Assembly: GCA_020161535.1 (NCBI GenBank)
Contig: JAIUNW010000003.1
Location: 124,001-188,000 of the forward strand
Length of the DNA: 64,000 bases
Reading direction: 5' to 3'
DNA from: Bacteroidota bacterium
GTDB taxonomy: Bacteria; Bacteroidota; Bacteroidia; Chitinophagales; Chitinophagaceae
Shown here: piece after piece, positions 1-9,530 of the stretch
How the letters are laid out: the number at the start of each line of letters is the position of its first letter
Position numbering within the stretch: position 1 is the first letter of the stretch
Made by a program: the position numbers and the translations under genes
The notes under the pieces: generated by a model
Seen by the model: only the letters and a program-made list of their open reading frames with translations
Told to the model about the DNA's origin: nothing
Database searches by the model: none

Positions 1-2
1 TA

Positions 3-614
3 CTATTGCGGTTTTTGCTGGCAGCGCTTTGGGGTGGCATTGTGGGTACCGAGCGCGAATACCATAGCAAATCAGCCGGCTTCCGTACCATGATCATGAT
101 TTCGATGGGTGCCTGTTTTTTCACCATCATTTCGCAGAAACTGGGTGCTGGTAATCCCGACCGGTTGGCGGCGGGCATAGTAACCGGCATTGGCTTTCTG
201 GGTGCCGGCGTGATCTTTCGGGGCGATAACCGGATTTCGGGCATTACCACCGCAGCCACCATCTGGACCGTAGCAGCCGTGGGTATGGGGATCGGCGCGG
301 GGTATTATTTTGCATCGGGTTGCGCCAGTGTGCTGATCATTATTGTATTGGCTGTACTGCCTACCCTCGAGAGAAAAATCGACCGGTTGAATTTATTGCG
401 GAGCTATACTATTGTGGTGGCTACCGGGCAAATGAGCGAAGCCGAGATTACCGACTTGTTCGAGTCGCATAAATTGAAATACAATATCAGCAGCGAATCA
501 TGCGATGCCAACCAACACAGTGCGGTTTGGCTGGTGCATGGTCATTTGTTACACCACGAAAGTTTTATTGCGCAGCTAAAGACAGAAAAGCGGATACTAT
601 TTTTCTCCTACTAA
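3..614 (+). CDS. MgtC/SapB-family membrane protein, 5' end outside window
   Basis: The reading frame is open from the first bases of the window, so the true start lies upstream; a TTG at 6 is not convincing. The visible part carries the MgtC/SapB membrane domain: a helix with the family pattern GGIVGTERE, then GFLGAGVIF and further hydrophobic helices up to about residue 120. A soluble tail of about 80 residues follows. MgtC proteins are inner-membrane proteins linked to magnesium limitation and acid or phosphate homeostasis in other bacteria; the role here is unknown. The gene ends 8 bases before the convergent GMC oxidoreductase gene. Family assignment is firm, function is not. Confidence 0.85.
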   Translation, partial: LLRFLLAALWGGIVGTEREYHSKSAGFRTMIMISMGACFFTIISQKLGAGNPDRLAAGIVTGIGFLGAGVIFRGDNRISGITTAATIWTVAAVGMGIGAGYYFASGCASVLIIIVLAVLPTLERKIDRLNLLRSYTIVVATGQMSEAEITDLFESHKLKYNISSESCDANQHSAVWLVHGHLLHHESFIAQLKTEKRILFFSY

Positions 615-622
615 AGCGCCCA

Positions 623-2305
623 CTACAAATTCCTTTTCTTCAATTCTTCCACTGCATGCTGTGCTGCCCGCGCAGTAAATGCCATATAGGTAAGCGATGG
701 ATTTTGGTTACCGGTTGATGTCATCGCTGCGCCATCGGTTACAAAAACATTTTTGCAGGCATGTAACTGGTTCCATTTATTCAGCAACGATGTTTTGGGA
801 TCAGCGCCCATGCGCACACCGCCCATTTCATGGATATCGAGCCCCGGTGCCTGCCAGGGCGATGCCGCTACAATATTTTTGCAGCCTGCTTTCTCCAGCA
901 TCTCCACGCCTTGTTGTAAAAAATCTTTGCTCATCAGCTTATCGTTCTCGGTGTAATCAACCGAAGTGATCAGTTGCGGAATGCCCCATTTGTCTTTTTG
1001 GTCGGTACTCAATCGCACATGGTTTTCAAAACGCGGAATAGTTTCGCCCTGTATACCCATTGAAATGCCCCAGCCACCCGCTTCTGTTTGCGCTGTTTTA
1101 AAATCTGCGCCAATGCTGTCATCGCCCGTGCCTCTTCCCCGATACGCACTGTAATACATCATGTAGCCACGCTGGAAATTGGCTTCCTGTTTGTGCAGGT
1201 TGCGAAAGGAAGGAATAAAAGCGGCCGTGGGTCGGCGACCATAATAATAACCATCTTCAAACCCATCGTAAGATGCACTGATCTGTCCGATATAATTGTG
1301 GAAGGCGATATAATGTCCCAGCAAACCGTTGTCGTTGCCCAAGCCATTCGGAAAACGCGTAGACGTTGAGTTCAACAAAATCAGGTTGGTATTCAAACAG
1401 GAAGCATTCACAAAAATGATCCGGGCGAAATATTCAGCACTCGCGCCTGTTTCACTGTCGATCACCCGCACACCGCTTGCTCTTGATTCTTTTTCATCGT
1501 ATATAATTGAATGCACCACTTTGTTGGGTGTGATGGTTAGGTTACCTGTTTTTTCGGCCCAAGGAATGGTAGAAGAATTGGAACTGAAATAGCCACCAAA
1601 GGGGCAGCCGCGGTCGCACAAACTCCGGGCCTGGCATTGGTTGCGGCCTTGTTGTTTGTGTAGTTCTGTAGGTTGTGTTAGGTGCGCACAACGGCCAATG
1701 ATCACTTGCCGGTCTTTGTAATTTTCTTTGATGCGTTGCTGAATTTGTTTTTCCACGCAGTTCAATTCCCAGGGCGGCAAAAACTCACCATCGGGCAAAC
1801 TTTCGATGCCGTCTTTATTGCCACTGATACCAGCGAATTTTTCGACATGACTGTACCAGGGCGCCAACTCCTGGTAGGTAACGGGCCAGGGCACCGCGAA
1901 TCCATCGCGCGCAGGCCCTTCAAATTCATAACGACTCCACCGTTGTGTTTGCCTGGCCCAAAGCAGGGACTTGCCACCCACCTGGTACCCACGTATCCAA
2001 TCGAAGGGTTTCTCCTGCACGTAGGGATGGTCGGTATCTTTTACAAAAAAATGTGCGGTTGCTTCACTAAAGGCATAGCAGCGGGCCACTACCGGATTTT
2101 CGCGCAGTATTTTCTCCGGCATTTGCAGGCGATGTTTGAAATCCCAGGGATGCATGGTTGCGGTGGGATAATCTTTCAAATGCGTAACCATTGGACCGCG
2201 CTCAACAATCAGCGTGTTGAGTCCGGCTTCACAGAGCTCTTTGGCGGCCCAGCCCCCGCTGATGCCACTGCCAATTACAATGGCGTCGTAATGATTGCTT
2301 GCCAT
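623..2305 (-). CDS. GMC-family FAD-dependent oxidoreductase
   Basis: This 560-residue protein opens with an FAD-binding Rossmann motif (IGSGISGGWAAKEL, residues about 11-24, followed by LIVERG). It ends with the GMC C-terminal signature GNQNPSLTYMAFTARAA. A cysteine-containing stretch near residue 230 (CQARSLCDRGCPFGG) resembles gluconate-2-dehydrogenase or choline-dehydrogenase-like members. Such enzymes oxidise alcohol groups of sugars or polyols with FAD. No signal peptide is evident. Bacteroidota members are often next to a small gluconate-dehydrogenase subunit 3 gene; none is present here. The gene is followed on the same strand by the GH78 rhamnosidase, 82 bases downstream. The substrate cannot be read from the sequence. 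Confidence 0.88.
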   Translation of the reverse strand: MASNHYDAIVIGSGISGGWAAKELCEAGLNTLIVERGPMVTHLKDYPTATMHPWDFKHRLQMPEKILRENPVVARCYAFSEATAHFFVKDTDHPYVQEKPFDWIRGYQVGGKSLLWARQTQRWSRYEFEGPARDGFAVPWPVTYQELAPWYSHVEKFAGISGNKDGIESLPDGEFLPPWELNCVEKQIQQRIKENYKDRQVIIGRCAHLTQPTELHKQQGRNQCQARSLCDRGCPFGGYFSSNSSTIPWAEKTGNLTITPNKVVHSIIYDEKESRASGVRVIDSETGASAEYFARIIFVNASCLNTNLILLNSTSTRFPNGLGNDNGLLGHYIAFHNYIGQISASYDGFEDGYYYGRRPTAAFIPSFRNLHKQEANFQRGYMMYYSAYRGRGTGDDSIGADFKTAQTEAGGWGISMGIQGETIPRFENHVRLSTDQKDKWGIPQLITSVDYTENDKLMSKDFLQQGVEMLEKAGCKNIVAASPWQAPGLDIHEMGGVRMGADPKTSLLNKWNQLHACKNVFVTDGAAMTSTGNQNPSLTYMAFTARAAQHAVEELKKRNL

Positions 2306-2387
2306 GCAGGTATCGTTTTATGTTTTTATTTTACAACCTATCGATCAAGCGCTGAAACTGCAGCCTACCTTATGAAGTGTTCAGTGC

Positions 2388-5018
2388 TTACTTTGAAACC
2401 GGCAATGTAAACCGATGTTCACCCGGCCCCAGCTCGAATTCTTTCTTTCCATTCACCGGCACTTCCAACTGCAAAAACGCGCTGCTATTGGGCGGCACGA
2501 CCGCCGTGTACACCAATTTCCCTTTTACCGTTTTCCAGCCCGAATAAATACGGCCGCGCGGGCCATCGTGCGACGCTTCAAAAGCTGCCAGTCCCTTCAC
2601 AAAATGCGGCCGCAACAATATCCTTTCAAATCCCGGCGACTGTTCATCGGGGAATATGCCGGCCAGTCCCTTGTACATCCAGGCACCGATCTCACCAAAC
2701 ATAATATGGTTCATGGAAATATCAGAAGCCGCGTCGATGGGCCAGTTCTCGTACAAACTGGTGGCGCCATGGCTGATCCAATACCCCCAGGAAGGATATT
2801 GATCGGTACTTGCCAACTGCCAGGCCGTTGCCGCGTGCCCGTTTTCACTCAAGGCATTTAAAATGGCTTTGGTGCCCAATAAACCCACATCCAATTTTCC
2901 GCCATTGGCCTGCACCGCTTTGGCCAGGTTATCAGCCACTGCCAACCGATATTGTTCAGGCACCAAGCCATGCGCCAGCGAAATACTCAACTCCGTTTGA
3001 AACCCACTGCCATATATCGCCGAACCTTCGTTGAAATATTTTTTGTTGTAGGCCTTTTTTACTTTCTCGGCCAATGCCTGGTAGTGCCGCGCCTCTTCCT
3101 GATGGCCGAGTATCGCCGCCGCCTTGGCAACAATCACCAGTTCTTTGAAATAATACGCGGTCGAGGTCAGCTCAACCGGCGATTTGGATTTGACAGGAAT
3201 CCAATCGCCCAGGCCCCAGGTGGTTAAGCCCGACGGACTAATATCCGCAATATGATCCACATATTTTTTCATAGCATCGTACGAACGCGACAACAAACTA
3301 CTATCACCATAAAACAAATAAATCTGCCAGGGAATAATGGCAATGCTGCTGGTCCAGTCGGGCCCGTTGCCCCATTCATACCCCCAGCCACCCGTGGGAA
3401 TAATAGAAGGCAAAACACCATTCGGTTGTTGCTCATCGCGGTGATCGGCCAGCCATTTTTCATACACGGTGATGCCATCAAAATTATAGAGGCCGGTTTC
3501 TATGGCTATATGCGCATCGCCCGTCCACCCGTTCTTTTCCCGCTGCGGGCAATCGGTCGGGTACCCAAAAAGATTCGACAGATAACTGTTGTTCGTAGCC
3601 GACCATATTTTGTTCAGCAATGTATTACTGCTTTGCAGCCTGCCCACCGGCGGCACGGCACTGTGCATAAAATAGGCGACAAGGTTTTCTTTGGTAAGTT
3701 GCAAGGGCTCCGAACTCTGCACTTCCACATACTGAAACCCTTTGTAATTGAAACGCGGGTAAAATGTTTCGGGTCCATCGCCTGCTAAGCTGTAAATATC
3801 TGTTTGAAAAGGATCCGTATCATCGGTAGGTCGATAATGCACATCGATGTTCGACTGGTCGGCTCGGCCAGCGGCATTCAATCGTTCCGCATGTTTCAAC
3901 CGCAATACCGTTCCGGCTTTTCCCGACACCGTCATCTGGCTGACGCCGGCTATGTTGCGACCAATGTCAAAGAGCCAAACTGTGTCGTTGATTTTTCGCG
4001 CCGACACAGCCGGAATGGTATCCACCCATTCAATCGGCACCATGGCCTGCGAAACAATTTTTTCTGCAGGCGCAGCCCGCAATAACACTGGCTTCCAGGC
4101 CGTGTCAACAAAGCCGGCGCGGTTCCAGCCTTTTTGCAACCGGCGATTGTCGACATGCTCGGCTGTATAGATGCTGTTGAATTGAATTTCGCTCAAACTG
4201 GTCTTCCAGGTTTTATTGGTGGAAATGATTTCGGTCGATCCGTCGTCGTATTGCACATGCAGGTCGAGGCAAAATGCCGGACGACCCCGCCAGGGTGCAC
4301 GATCGAAAAACCAAACCGCGGTCGACTGATGGTTGTACCAGCCATTGCCCAACAATACCCCAATGGCATTGTCACCCGCTTGCAGGGCGGCTGTTACATC
4401 GTACCCCACATACAGCGTGCGACGATCAAAACGGGTGTACATCGGATCGAGGCGATGATTGCCGATGCGTTTGCCATTGATCGACAATTCGTATAAGCCG
4501 GCTACGGCGATATAGACCCGGGCCGATCTAACGGCGCGGGACAACCGAAATGTTTGCCTGAACATACCGGCGGGTTTCAGGTGCACATCGTCCACATCGC
4601 TGATCCAACTACCCTTCCAGTTGGATGATTGCATCATTCCGGTTTCGAATTGCGTTATGGCCGCTTCGCTTCGTTGTGCTTTCTGGTCGGTCAGTACCAG
4701 CTTCCAAAAATAAGTAGTGAAAGGTCGCAAGGGCTGGCCGGCATACCGGGCCAGTTGCGAAGAAGCGCGGACATCACCCGAACGCCAAACGATCGACTGC
4801 TCCTGAAATGAAGCATCGGTAGCGACTTCGATGGAATAGGCCGACTGGCTGCCGGTTTCGCCGGCTGCCCATTTCCAGGTAAACCGCGGCGCTGGTTCAT
4901 CGAGGGCCAGCGGCGTGTGCAGGTATTCAGTCTGTAGCGAAGTGGTATCTATTTTCGGCTGTGCATAAACGATAGCACAGAGCAGGCAAAAGCAAGTCGC
5001 TGTAAAAAAGAATCGCAT
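2388..5018 (-). CDS. Alpha-L-rhamnosidase, GH78, secreted
   Basis: The protein is 876 residues from the ATG at 5018, chosen because it begins a clean signal peptide (MRFFFTATCFCLLCAIVYAQ); an upstream ATG at 5072 would add residues and overlap a hairpin. The order is a rhamnosidase N-terminal beta domain (APRFTWKW), a second beta domain with GLYELSINGKRIG, the (alpha/alpha)6 catalytic barrel, and a C-terminal beta domain. The catalytic region contains DCPQREKNGWTGDAH, which holds the family's general-acid Glu. GH78 enzymes remove terminal alpha-L-rhamnose from pectin side chains and plant glycosides. A periplasmic or extracellular location is inferred. It sits between the SPFH gene and the GMC oxidoreductase, all on the same strand. 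Confidence 0.92.
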   Translation of the reverse strand: MRFFFTATCFCLLCAIVYAQPKIDTTSLQTEYLHTPLALDEPAPRFTWKWAAGETGSQSAYSIEVATDASFQEQSIVWRSGDVRASSQLARYAGQPLRPFTTYFWKLVLTDQKAQRSEAAITQFETGMMQSSNWKGSWISDVDDVHLKPAGMFRQTFRLSRAVRSARVYIAVAGLYELSINGKRIGNHRLDPMYTRFDRRTLYVGYDVTAALQAGDNAIGVLLGNGWYNHQSTAVWFFDRAPWRGRPAFCLDLHVQYDDGSTEIISTNKTWKTSLSEIQFNSIYTAEHVDNRRLQKGWNRAGFVDTAWKPVLLRAAPAEKIVSQAMVPIEWVDTIPAVSARKINDTVWLFDIGRNIAGVSQMTVSGKAGTVLRLKHAERLNAAGRADQSNIDVHYRPTDDTDPFQTDIYSLAGDGPETFYPRFNYKGFQYVEVQSSEPLQLTKENLVAYFMHSAVPPVGRLQSSNTLLNKIWSATNNSYLSNLFGYPTDCPQREKNGWTGDAHIAIETGLYNFDGITVYEKWLADHRDEQQPNGVLPSIIPTGGWGYEWGNGPDWTSSIAIIPWQIYLFYGDSSLLSRSYDAMKKYVDHIADISPSGLTTWGLGDWIPVKSKSPVELTSTAYYFKELVIVAKAAAILGHQEEARHYQALAEKVKKAYNKKYFNEGSAIYGSGFQTELSISLAHGLVPEQYRLAVADNLAKAVQANGGKLDVGLLGTKAILNALSENGHAATAWQLASTDQYPSWGYWISHGATSLYENWPIDAASDISMNHIMFGEIGAWMYKGLAGIFPDEQSPGFERILLRPHFVKGLAAFEASHDGPRGRIYSGWKTVKGKLVYTAVVPPNSSAFLQLEVPVNGKKEFELGPGEHRFTLPVSK

Positions 5019-5058
5019 CCAAGAAAGATACGATTTCCCGACTGAACAGATAAAACGC

Positions 5059-5092
5059 AAAAACGGAAGCACCCGGAGGTGTTCCGCTTTTT
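5059..5092 (-). terminator. Hairpin terminator after the SPFH gene
   Basis: Arms CGGAA at 5064-5068 and TTCCG at 5082-5086 are extended by CACC/GGTG, with a four-base loop and one bulged G. A-runs (5059-5063) and T-runs (5088-5092) flank the hairpin, so it could work in both directions. It lies between the stop of the SPFH gene and the start of the rhamnosidase gene. It therefore probably separates the two transcription units. Confidence 0.6.
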
Positions 5093-5111
5093 GCGATTAC
5101 GGATTGTCAAC

Positions 5112-6056
5112 TTATTTGTCTTTGGTGCCCGGCAACTGGATCAGCAATCCGCTGCCGCCACCAGCTACGGTTGTCGGTACTTGTCCGCTCCACTTCTGTA
5201 CTTTGATATAATCTATATACAGCGGGGTGAGTGATAGTTGTTCTTTGCGGATGGCTTCGGCCCTACCGGCCGCTTGAATTACGGCCTGGGCGGAATCGCC
5301 CCGCGCTTCGGCAATTTTTCTTTCTGCTTCAGCAACCGCCACCTGCCGTTGGTTCTCTGCTACCTGCACTTCCTGGATGGCGCGGGTTTTGGCAATGATC
5401 GATTCAGAAATCTCTTTCGGCGGTACAATATTGGTACGCAATTGCGAAACATTAAACCACTGCGATACGCGCTTATTACATTCCTTTACGATGGCCGATT
5501 CAAACTCTTCGCGGTGATTGAAAATAGAATCGACCGTATAACGGTTGGCAACGTCGTTCACGGAGCCTACAATGGCATTCTTCAACCAGCCCTGCTCCAT
5601 CGCCTTCACATCTACCCGCAGGTTCGAAAACATATCAGCCACATCGCCCGGGTTGATGCTGTAGTTGAACGAAGGTTTGATGGTTGCGCGGAAACCGCCA
5701 CGGGTAACGATATCCGTTTCTTCGTAGTCAATATGCTGCTGGTGAATAGGAAATTCATAAATGCGACTGATCCAGGCATTGTAGAATACCCAACCGGTAA
5801 CATATTCGGTTTTACCCACGCCCTTGTTATCGCCAATATTGCTCACTTTGATACCAACATAACCGGCATCGATGCGTTCCACATCAATGGGGTTGATGGC
5901 GATCAGTACAATAGTGATAAGCAAGGCGAGTGCAGGCCGTATGAGGCCCGCGGGTTTTATTTTATTGTCGGCCCCCAGGTAGGTGGACTTTCGGAAAACT
6001 TTCATCAGCAATCCGACAATAAAAAAGATAGCAGCAAAAATGATAACGGGGATCAT
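5112..6056 (-). CDS. SPFH/prohibitin-family membrane protein
   Basis: The protein is 314 residues from the ATG at 6056. That start is fixed by the ATGA overlap with the stop of the upstream 69-aa gene; the longer open frame upstream has no family similarity. An N-terminal hydrophobic segment (about residues 1-20) and a second one (PALALLITIVLIAI) precede the SPFH domain (YVGIKVSNIGDN onward). A coiled-coil stretch follows, rich in Ala, Glu and Arg (VAVAEAERKIAEARGDSAQA, about residues 240-260). SPFH proteins form ring-like or microdomain scaffolds at the membrane and affect protease access. The usual bacterial partner NfeD is absent; a small two-helix protein sits in its place. Confidence 0.88.
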   Translation of the reverse strand: MIPVIIFAAIFFIVGLLMKVFRKSTYLGADNKIKPAGLIRPALALLITIVLIAINPIDVERIDAGYVGIKVSNIGDNKGVGKTEYVTGWVFYNAWISRIYEFPIHQQHIDYEETDIVTRGGFRATIKPSFNYSINPGDVADMFSNLRVDVKAMEQGWLKNAIVGSVNDVANRYTVDSIFNHREEFESAIVKECNKRVSQWFNVSQLRTNIVPPKEISESIIAKTRAIQEVQVAENQRQVAVAEAERKIAEARGDSAQAVIQAAGRAEAIRKEQLSLTPLYIDYIKVQKWSGQVPTTVAGGGSGLLIQLPGTKDK

Positions 6057-6262
6057 TGTATAATGGTTTTGATAAAACGATAGAACCGGATGCCGTGCCA
6101 AACCACGCTGTAGGCCAGCAGGATAAACACCAGGCAAAACACCAGCAGCTTTGTCCAACTGCCGGTAATGTCGTGATCCATCATTTTAACCACTAAAACA
6201 AAAGCAATAAAAAAATGTACACAGAAGGCAATAATGCGAAACAGTACGCGTGTGCTTCCCAT
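6053..6262 (-). CDS. Small two-helix membrane protein coupled to SPFH gene
   Basis: This 69-residue open frame encodes two hydrophobic segments (about residues 6-25 and 38-55) separated by a short polar loop. I recognise no family. Its stop overlaps the SPFH start as ATGA (6053-6056), the arrangement expected for translational coupling. That is the main reason to accept it as a real gene. It is divergent from fabF, with about 95 bases between the two starts. A role as an accessory or membrane partner of the SPFH protein is inference from position only. Confidence 0.6.
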   Translation of the reverse strand: MGSTRVLFRIIAFCVHFFIAFVLVVKMMDHDITGSWTKLLVFCLVFILLAYSVVWHGIRFYRFIKTIIQ

Positions 6263-6328
6263 GGCAGTTGGTCAATTTTGCAGGTATAGACGTTTATCAG
6301 TATGTAAGAGTTGCATGCCGATTTCAGC

Positions 6329-6336
6329 TAATTTTG
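6329..6336 (+). promoter_or_regulatory. Candidate -7 promoter box for fabF
   Basis: TAATTTTG matches the Bacteroidota -7 consensus TAnnTTTG and lies 21 bases before the fabF ATG. A TTG at 6311-6313 could be the -33 element, but the 15-base spacing is short. Sequence match only. Confidence 0.35.
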
Positions 6337-6357
6337 CCGGTCAGCAAAACTGGAAAT

Positions 6358-7602
6358 ATGCTAAAAAGAGTGGTAGTAACCGGACTCGGCGTCGTTTCAC
6401 CCAATGGCTCAGACTTGAAAACATTTTGGGATAATATCCGCGAAGGTCGCACGGAAATAGGGCCGATCACCCGTTTCGATGCCAGCCTTTTTCGTACCCG
6501 CATCGGCAGCGAAATCAAAAACTTTGATCCCTCGCTGTTGCTCGATCGAAACACCATCAAGCGCACAGACATATTCACGCAATACGCCCTGCTATCGGCC
6601 AACCAGGCGATCATCGATGCTGGTTTTGATTTTTCAAAAATGGATCCTTTTGAGGTGGGCGTGATTTGGGGCACCGGCCAGGGAGGTATGGAAACCTATG
6701 AAGAACAGGTTGCTGAGTTTGTGCGGGGGGATGGCCATCCGCGATTCAGCCCTTTCCTGATTCCGAAATTTCTGCCCAATATGGCGGCGGGTTTGATCTC
6801 GATCCAACATGGATTTATGGGCATCAACTACACCACCATCTCTGCCTGTGCCACATCGAACACCGCCATTATGGATGCCTTTAATTATATCCGCCTGGGC
6901 AAAGCAAAAATCATTATCACCGGCGGCTCAGAAGCACCGATCACACCGGCTTCTTTTGGTGGCTTCAGTGCCATGAAGGCCATGAGCCACCGCAACGACG
7001 ATCCTCTACACGCATCGCGGCCCTTTGATGTACACCGCGATGGGTTTGTGATGGCCGAAGGCGCCGGCGCCATGGTATTAGAAGACTACGATCATGCCAG
7101 GCAAAGAGGCGCGACCATTTACGGCGAAGTAGGTGGCGCTTCCATGACGGCCGATGCCTACCACATGACGGCTACGCATCCCGAAGGCAAGGGCGCTGTG
7201 CAGGCCATGCGCCTGGCACTCAAAGAAGCGGCCGTAAATGTAGCCGATCTCGACTACCTCAACCCGCACGCTACCTCCACCCCCGTAGGCGATCTGTCTG
7301 AATCAAAAGCCATCGCCGCACTATTAGGAACAGCCGAAAACCAATTGCTGATCAGTGCCACCAAATCCATTACGGGTCACCTGCTCGGCGCAGCAGGCGC
7401 CATCGAAGCCATCATAACGTTGATGGCTATGCGCAATAATATCGTACCGCCCACTATCAATACAACCGAGCTTGATCCGGAGATTCCGCGCAACCTCCAC
7501 ATTGTAACCGGCGCCGCGCGTGAAAAAAAGATCAACGCCGCTTTGAGTAATACATTTGGGTTTGGCGGGCATAACGCTACCGTCGTGTTTAAAAAAGTGT
7601 AG
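6358..7602 (+). CDS. fabF: 3-oxoacyl-ACP synthase II (KAS II)
   Basis: FabF condenses malonyl-ACP with a growing acyl-ACP in fatty-acid elongation. The 414-residue protein starts at MLKRVVVTGLGVVSP, the standard KAS II N-terminus; the open frame upstream of this ATG lacks family similarity. The catalytic triad is visible: Cys at residue 164 in ISACATSN, His in NPHATSTPVGD, and His in KSITGHLLGAAGAIEA. Length is normal for the family. It stands alone, without acpP or other fab genes, and is followed after one base by an MFS transporter on the same strand. It could be a housekeeping FabF or a secondary copy. Confidence 0.93.
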   Translation: MLKRVVVTGLGVVSPNGSDLKTFWDNIREGRTEIGPITRFDASLFRTRIGSEIKNFDPSLLLDRNTIKRTDIFTQYALLSANQAIIDAGFDFSKMDPFEVGVIWGTGQGGMETYEEQVAEFVRGDGHPRFSPFLIPKFLPNMAAGLISIQHGFMGINYTTISACATSNTAIMDAFNYIRLGKAKIIITGGSEAPITPASFGGFSAMKAMSHRNDDPLHASRPFDVHRDGFVMAEGAGAMVLEDYDHARQRGATIYGEVGGASMTADAYHMTATHPEGKGAVQAMRLALKEAAVNVADLDYLNPHATSTPVGDLSESKAIAALLGTAENQLLISATKSITGHLLGAAGAIEAIITLMAMRNNIVPPTINTTELDPEIPRNLHIVTGAAREKKINAALSNTFGFGGHNATVVFKKV

Positions 7603-7603
7603 C

Positions 7604-8761
7604 ATGTCGCCCGCCGGAGAAAGTTTATACTCAACAAAATTTATACTGCTTTGCACCAGTTCGTTTTTGTTTTCGTCGAGCTTTAACATGCTGATACCCG
7701 AACTGCCCGCTTACCTGAGCAGTATGGGTGGTGCTTCTTACAAAGGCTTGATCATCGCTTTGTTCACCATCACCGCGGGCATCTCCAGGCCCTTCAGCGG
7801 AAAACTTACCGACACCATTGGCCGCGTGCCGGTGATGGCCGTGGGTTCGCTTGTTTGTTTTGTGTGCGGGTTTCTATATCCCATCATCCATACGGTAGCC
7901 GGTTTTTTATTTCTGCGTTTGTTCCATGGATTCTCGACCGGTTTCAAACCAACGGCAACCGCGGCTTATATAGCGGATATCATTCCGCAGCAACGCTGGG
8001 GCGAAGCGATGGGTATACATGGCATTTGTTTCAGCACAGGCATGGCGATTGGTCCGGCGCTCGGCAGTTTGATCACGGCGCAACATTCCATCAACCTGCT
8101 GTTTTACACTTCTTCTTTATTCGCCCTGTTATCGATCGTAATCCTGATGAACCTCAAAGAAACCCATCCGGAGAAACAGCAATTTCATTTCTCCCATTTG
8201 CGCATTGGTTGGAACGAAATCATCGATAGGCAGGTATTGCCAGCAGCCATCACTACGTTTATTGGCTATCTTTCCTATGGAGTGGTGCTGACCCTTATTC
8301 CCGACTGGGGGCAATCACTTGGCGTAAAAAACAAAGGCAGCTTTTTTATTTATTTCACGCTCGCTTCCCTGCTGATGCGATTTGTTGCGGGCAAGTTCTC
8401 TGATAAAAAAGGCCGGGTGCTGGTGTTGAAAATAGCCTACTTGTTTTTGATAACATCAGCCGTGCTGATTGCCTTTGCCACGAATCCGTTTTTATTGTCG
8501 ATCGGAGCCATCATATATGGTATCGCAACGGGTTTGTTTTCACCCGCCGTGTCGGCGTGGACGGCCGATCTCAGTCAGCCCGCACATCGGGGCAAGGCCA
8601 TGGCCACCATGTATATTTCATTGGAAGCCGGCATCGGTTTGGGTGCCGCCTTATCGGGCTGGGCTTTTGCCGATCATTTGCAAAGAGTGCCGTTGATATT
8701 TATGGTGACGGCTTTTGCCACCGCCACCGGACTCATCTACCTCCTACTTTATAAGTCTTAA
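7604..8761 (+). CDS. MFS transporter, DHA1-like
   Basis: The ATG at 7604 lies one base after the fabF stop, so the two genes are probably cotranscribed. The 385-residue protein has about twelve hydrophobic segments. It carries the MFS loop motif between helices 2 and 3 (GKLTDTIGRVPVM) and its repeat in the second half (GKFSDKKGRVLVL). The pattern fits proton-driven drug or small-molecule exporters of the DHA1 type. The substrate cannot be predicted. The last 29 bases overlap the 3' end of the convergent phosphodiesterase gene. The coupling to fabF might hint at a lipid-related cargo, but that is speculation. Confidence 0.85.
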   Translation: MSPAGESLYSTKFILLCTSSFLFSSSFNMLIPELPAYLSSMGGASYKGLIIALFTITAGISRPFSGKLTDTIGRVPVMAVGSLVCFVCGFLYPIIHTVAGFLFLRLFHGFSTGFKPTATAAYIADIIPQQRWGEAMGIHGICFSTGMAIGPALGSLITAQHSINLLFYTSSLFALLSIVILMNLKETHPEKQQFHFSHLRIGWNEIIDRQVLPAAITTFIGYLSYGVVLTLIPDWGQSLGVKNKGSFFIYFTLASLLMRFVAGKFSDKKGRVLVLKIAYLFLITSAVLIAFATNPFLLSIGAIIYGIATGLFSPAVSAWTADLSQPAHRGKAMATMYISLEAGIGLGAALSGWAFADHLQRVPLIFMVTAFATATGLIYLLLYKS

Positions 8762-9521
8762 AAAAATCACCCAATGCTTCAATTTGGTCTGTATTGATAT
8801 AATCAACATCAGCATCCAGGAGCAGCTTCCAACAAGGCAGCATATCGGGTGCATTCCAGAGTCGCATTTTTTTCTGCCGGTTGTGTGCGAAGCTCACCAG
8901 TGAGTCCAACGTTTTTTGTTCGTCCGGTGATATTGGTCCAATGCCATTCCATTTAAACCAATCTTGAAAATTGGTACTTATCATCGGAATACGTGCCCAG
9001 GCAGCTTCGCTGTATTTCTTATCAAACTCGCCATCAAAAAATAAATACGAAGGATAGGTTTTATAGGTGTCGGGCGATGGCCGGTTGCCAGAAATCACGA
9101 TGCGTAATTTTTTGCAATTGGTAAGCGCCGGGTATTTCTTTAGCATGTCGACAAATGCAGCCAGGGTTGTTTTTGCATCCGATTTAATATCAATTAATAA
9201 TTGCAGTTGTTGGCTGCTGTCGGCATAGGGATTTCCCTTAAACCAGGTGATGATTTCATTCAATGGCAGCAGGTAGAGCGAGTCGAGTTGTTTGCGTGCG
9301 GCCAGTTCCTGTTGGTCATGTGCCACGATCAGCAAGCCATCCACCCAATAAATATCTGCTTCGATTGAACCGAAACCCTGTTGCCAGGCAGCGGTAAAGG
9401 GGGCCGGTTGTTTATAATCGTTGTGCGAATGGGCCCGCGGGTTATAAGCGGTGTTCACCTGCGCCGAAGCAGCCAGGCAAACCCATCCAAGGGAGAAAAA
9501 AAGAAGCAGCAATTTGTGCAT
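8733..9521 (-). CDS. PI-PLC-like / AIM6-type phosphodiesterase, secreted
   Basis: The 262-residue protein has a signal peptide (about residues 1-20, ending AASAQ). It then shows the PI-PLC-like TIM-barrel pattern: HSHNDY near residue 32, SIEADIYWVDG and LLIVAHD. These residues resemble the catalytic His and metal-binding Glu/Asp of glycerophosphodiester phosphodiesterases. The HSHNDY variant is typical of the branch related to yeast AIM6. Action on a phosphodiester substrate in the periplasm is inferred. It follows the lipocalin-like gene by 9 bases on the same strand, suggesting an operon, and overlaps the convergent MFS gene at its 3' end. Confidence 0.78.
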   Translation of the reverse strand: MHKLLLLFFSLGWVCLAASAQVNTAYNPRAHSHNDYKQPAPFTAAWQQGFGSIEADIYWVDGLLIVAHDQQELAARKQLDSLYLLPLNEIITWFKGNPYADSSQQLQLLIDIKSDAKTTLAAFVDMLKKYPALTNCKKLRIVISGNRPSPDTYKTYPSYLFFDGEFDKKYSEAAWARIPMISTNFQDWFKWNGIGPISPDEQKTLDSLVSFAHNRQKKMRLWNAPDMLPCWKLLLDADVDYINTDQIEALGDFFKTYKVGGR

Positions 9522-9530
9522 AGCGGTTTG

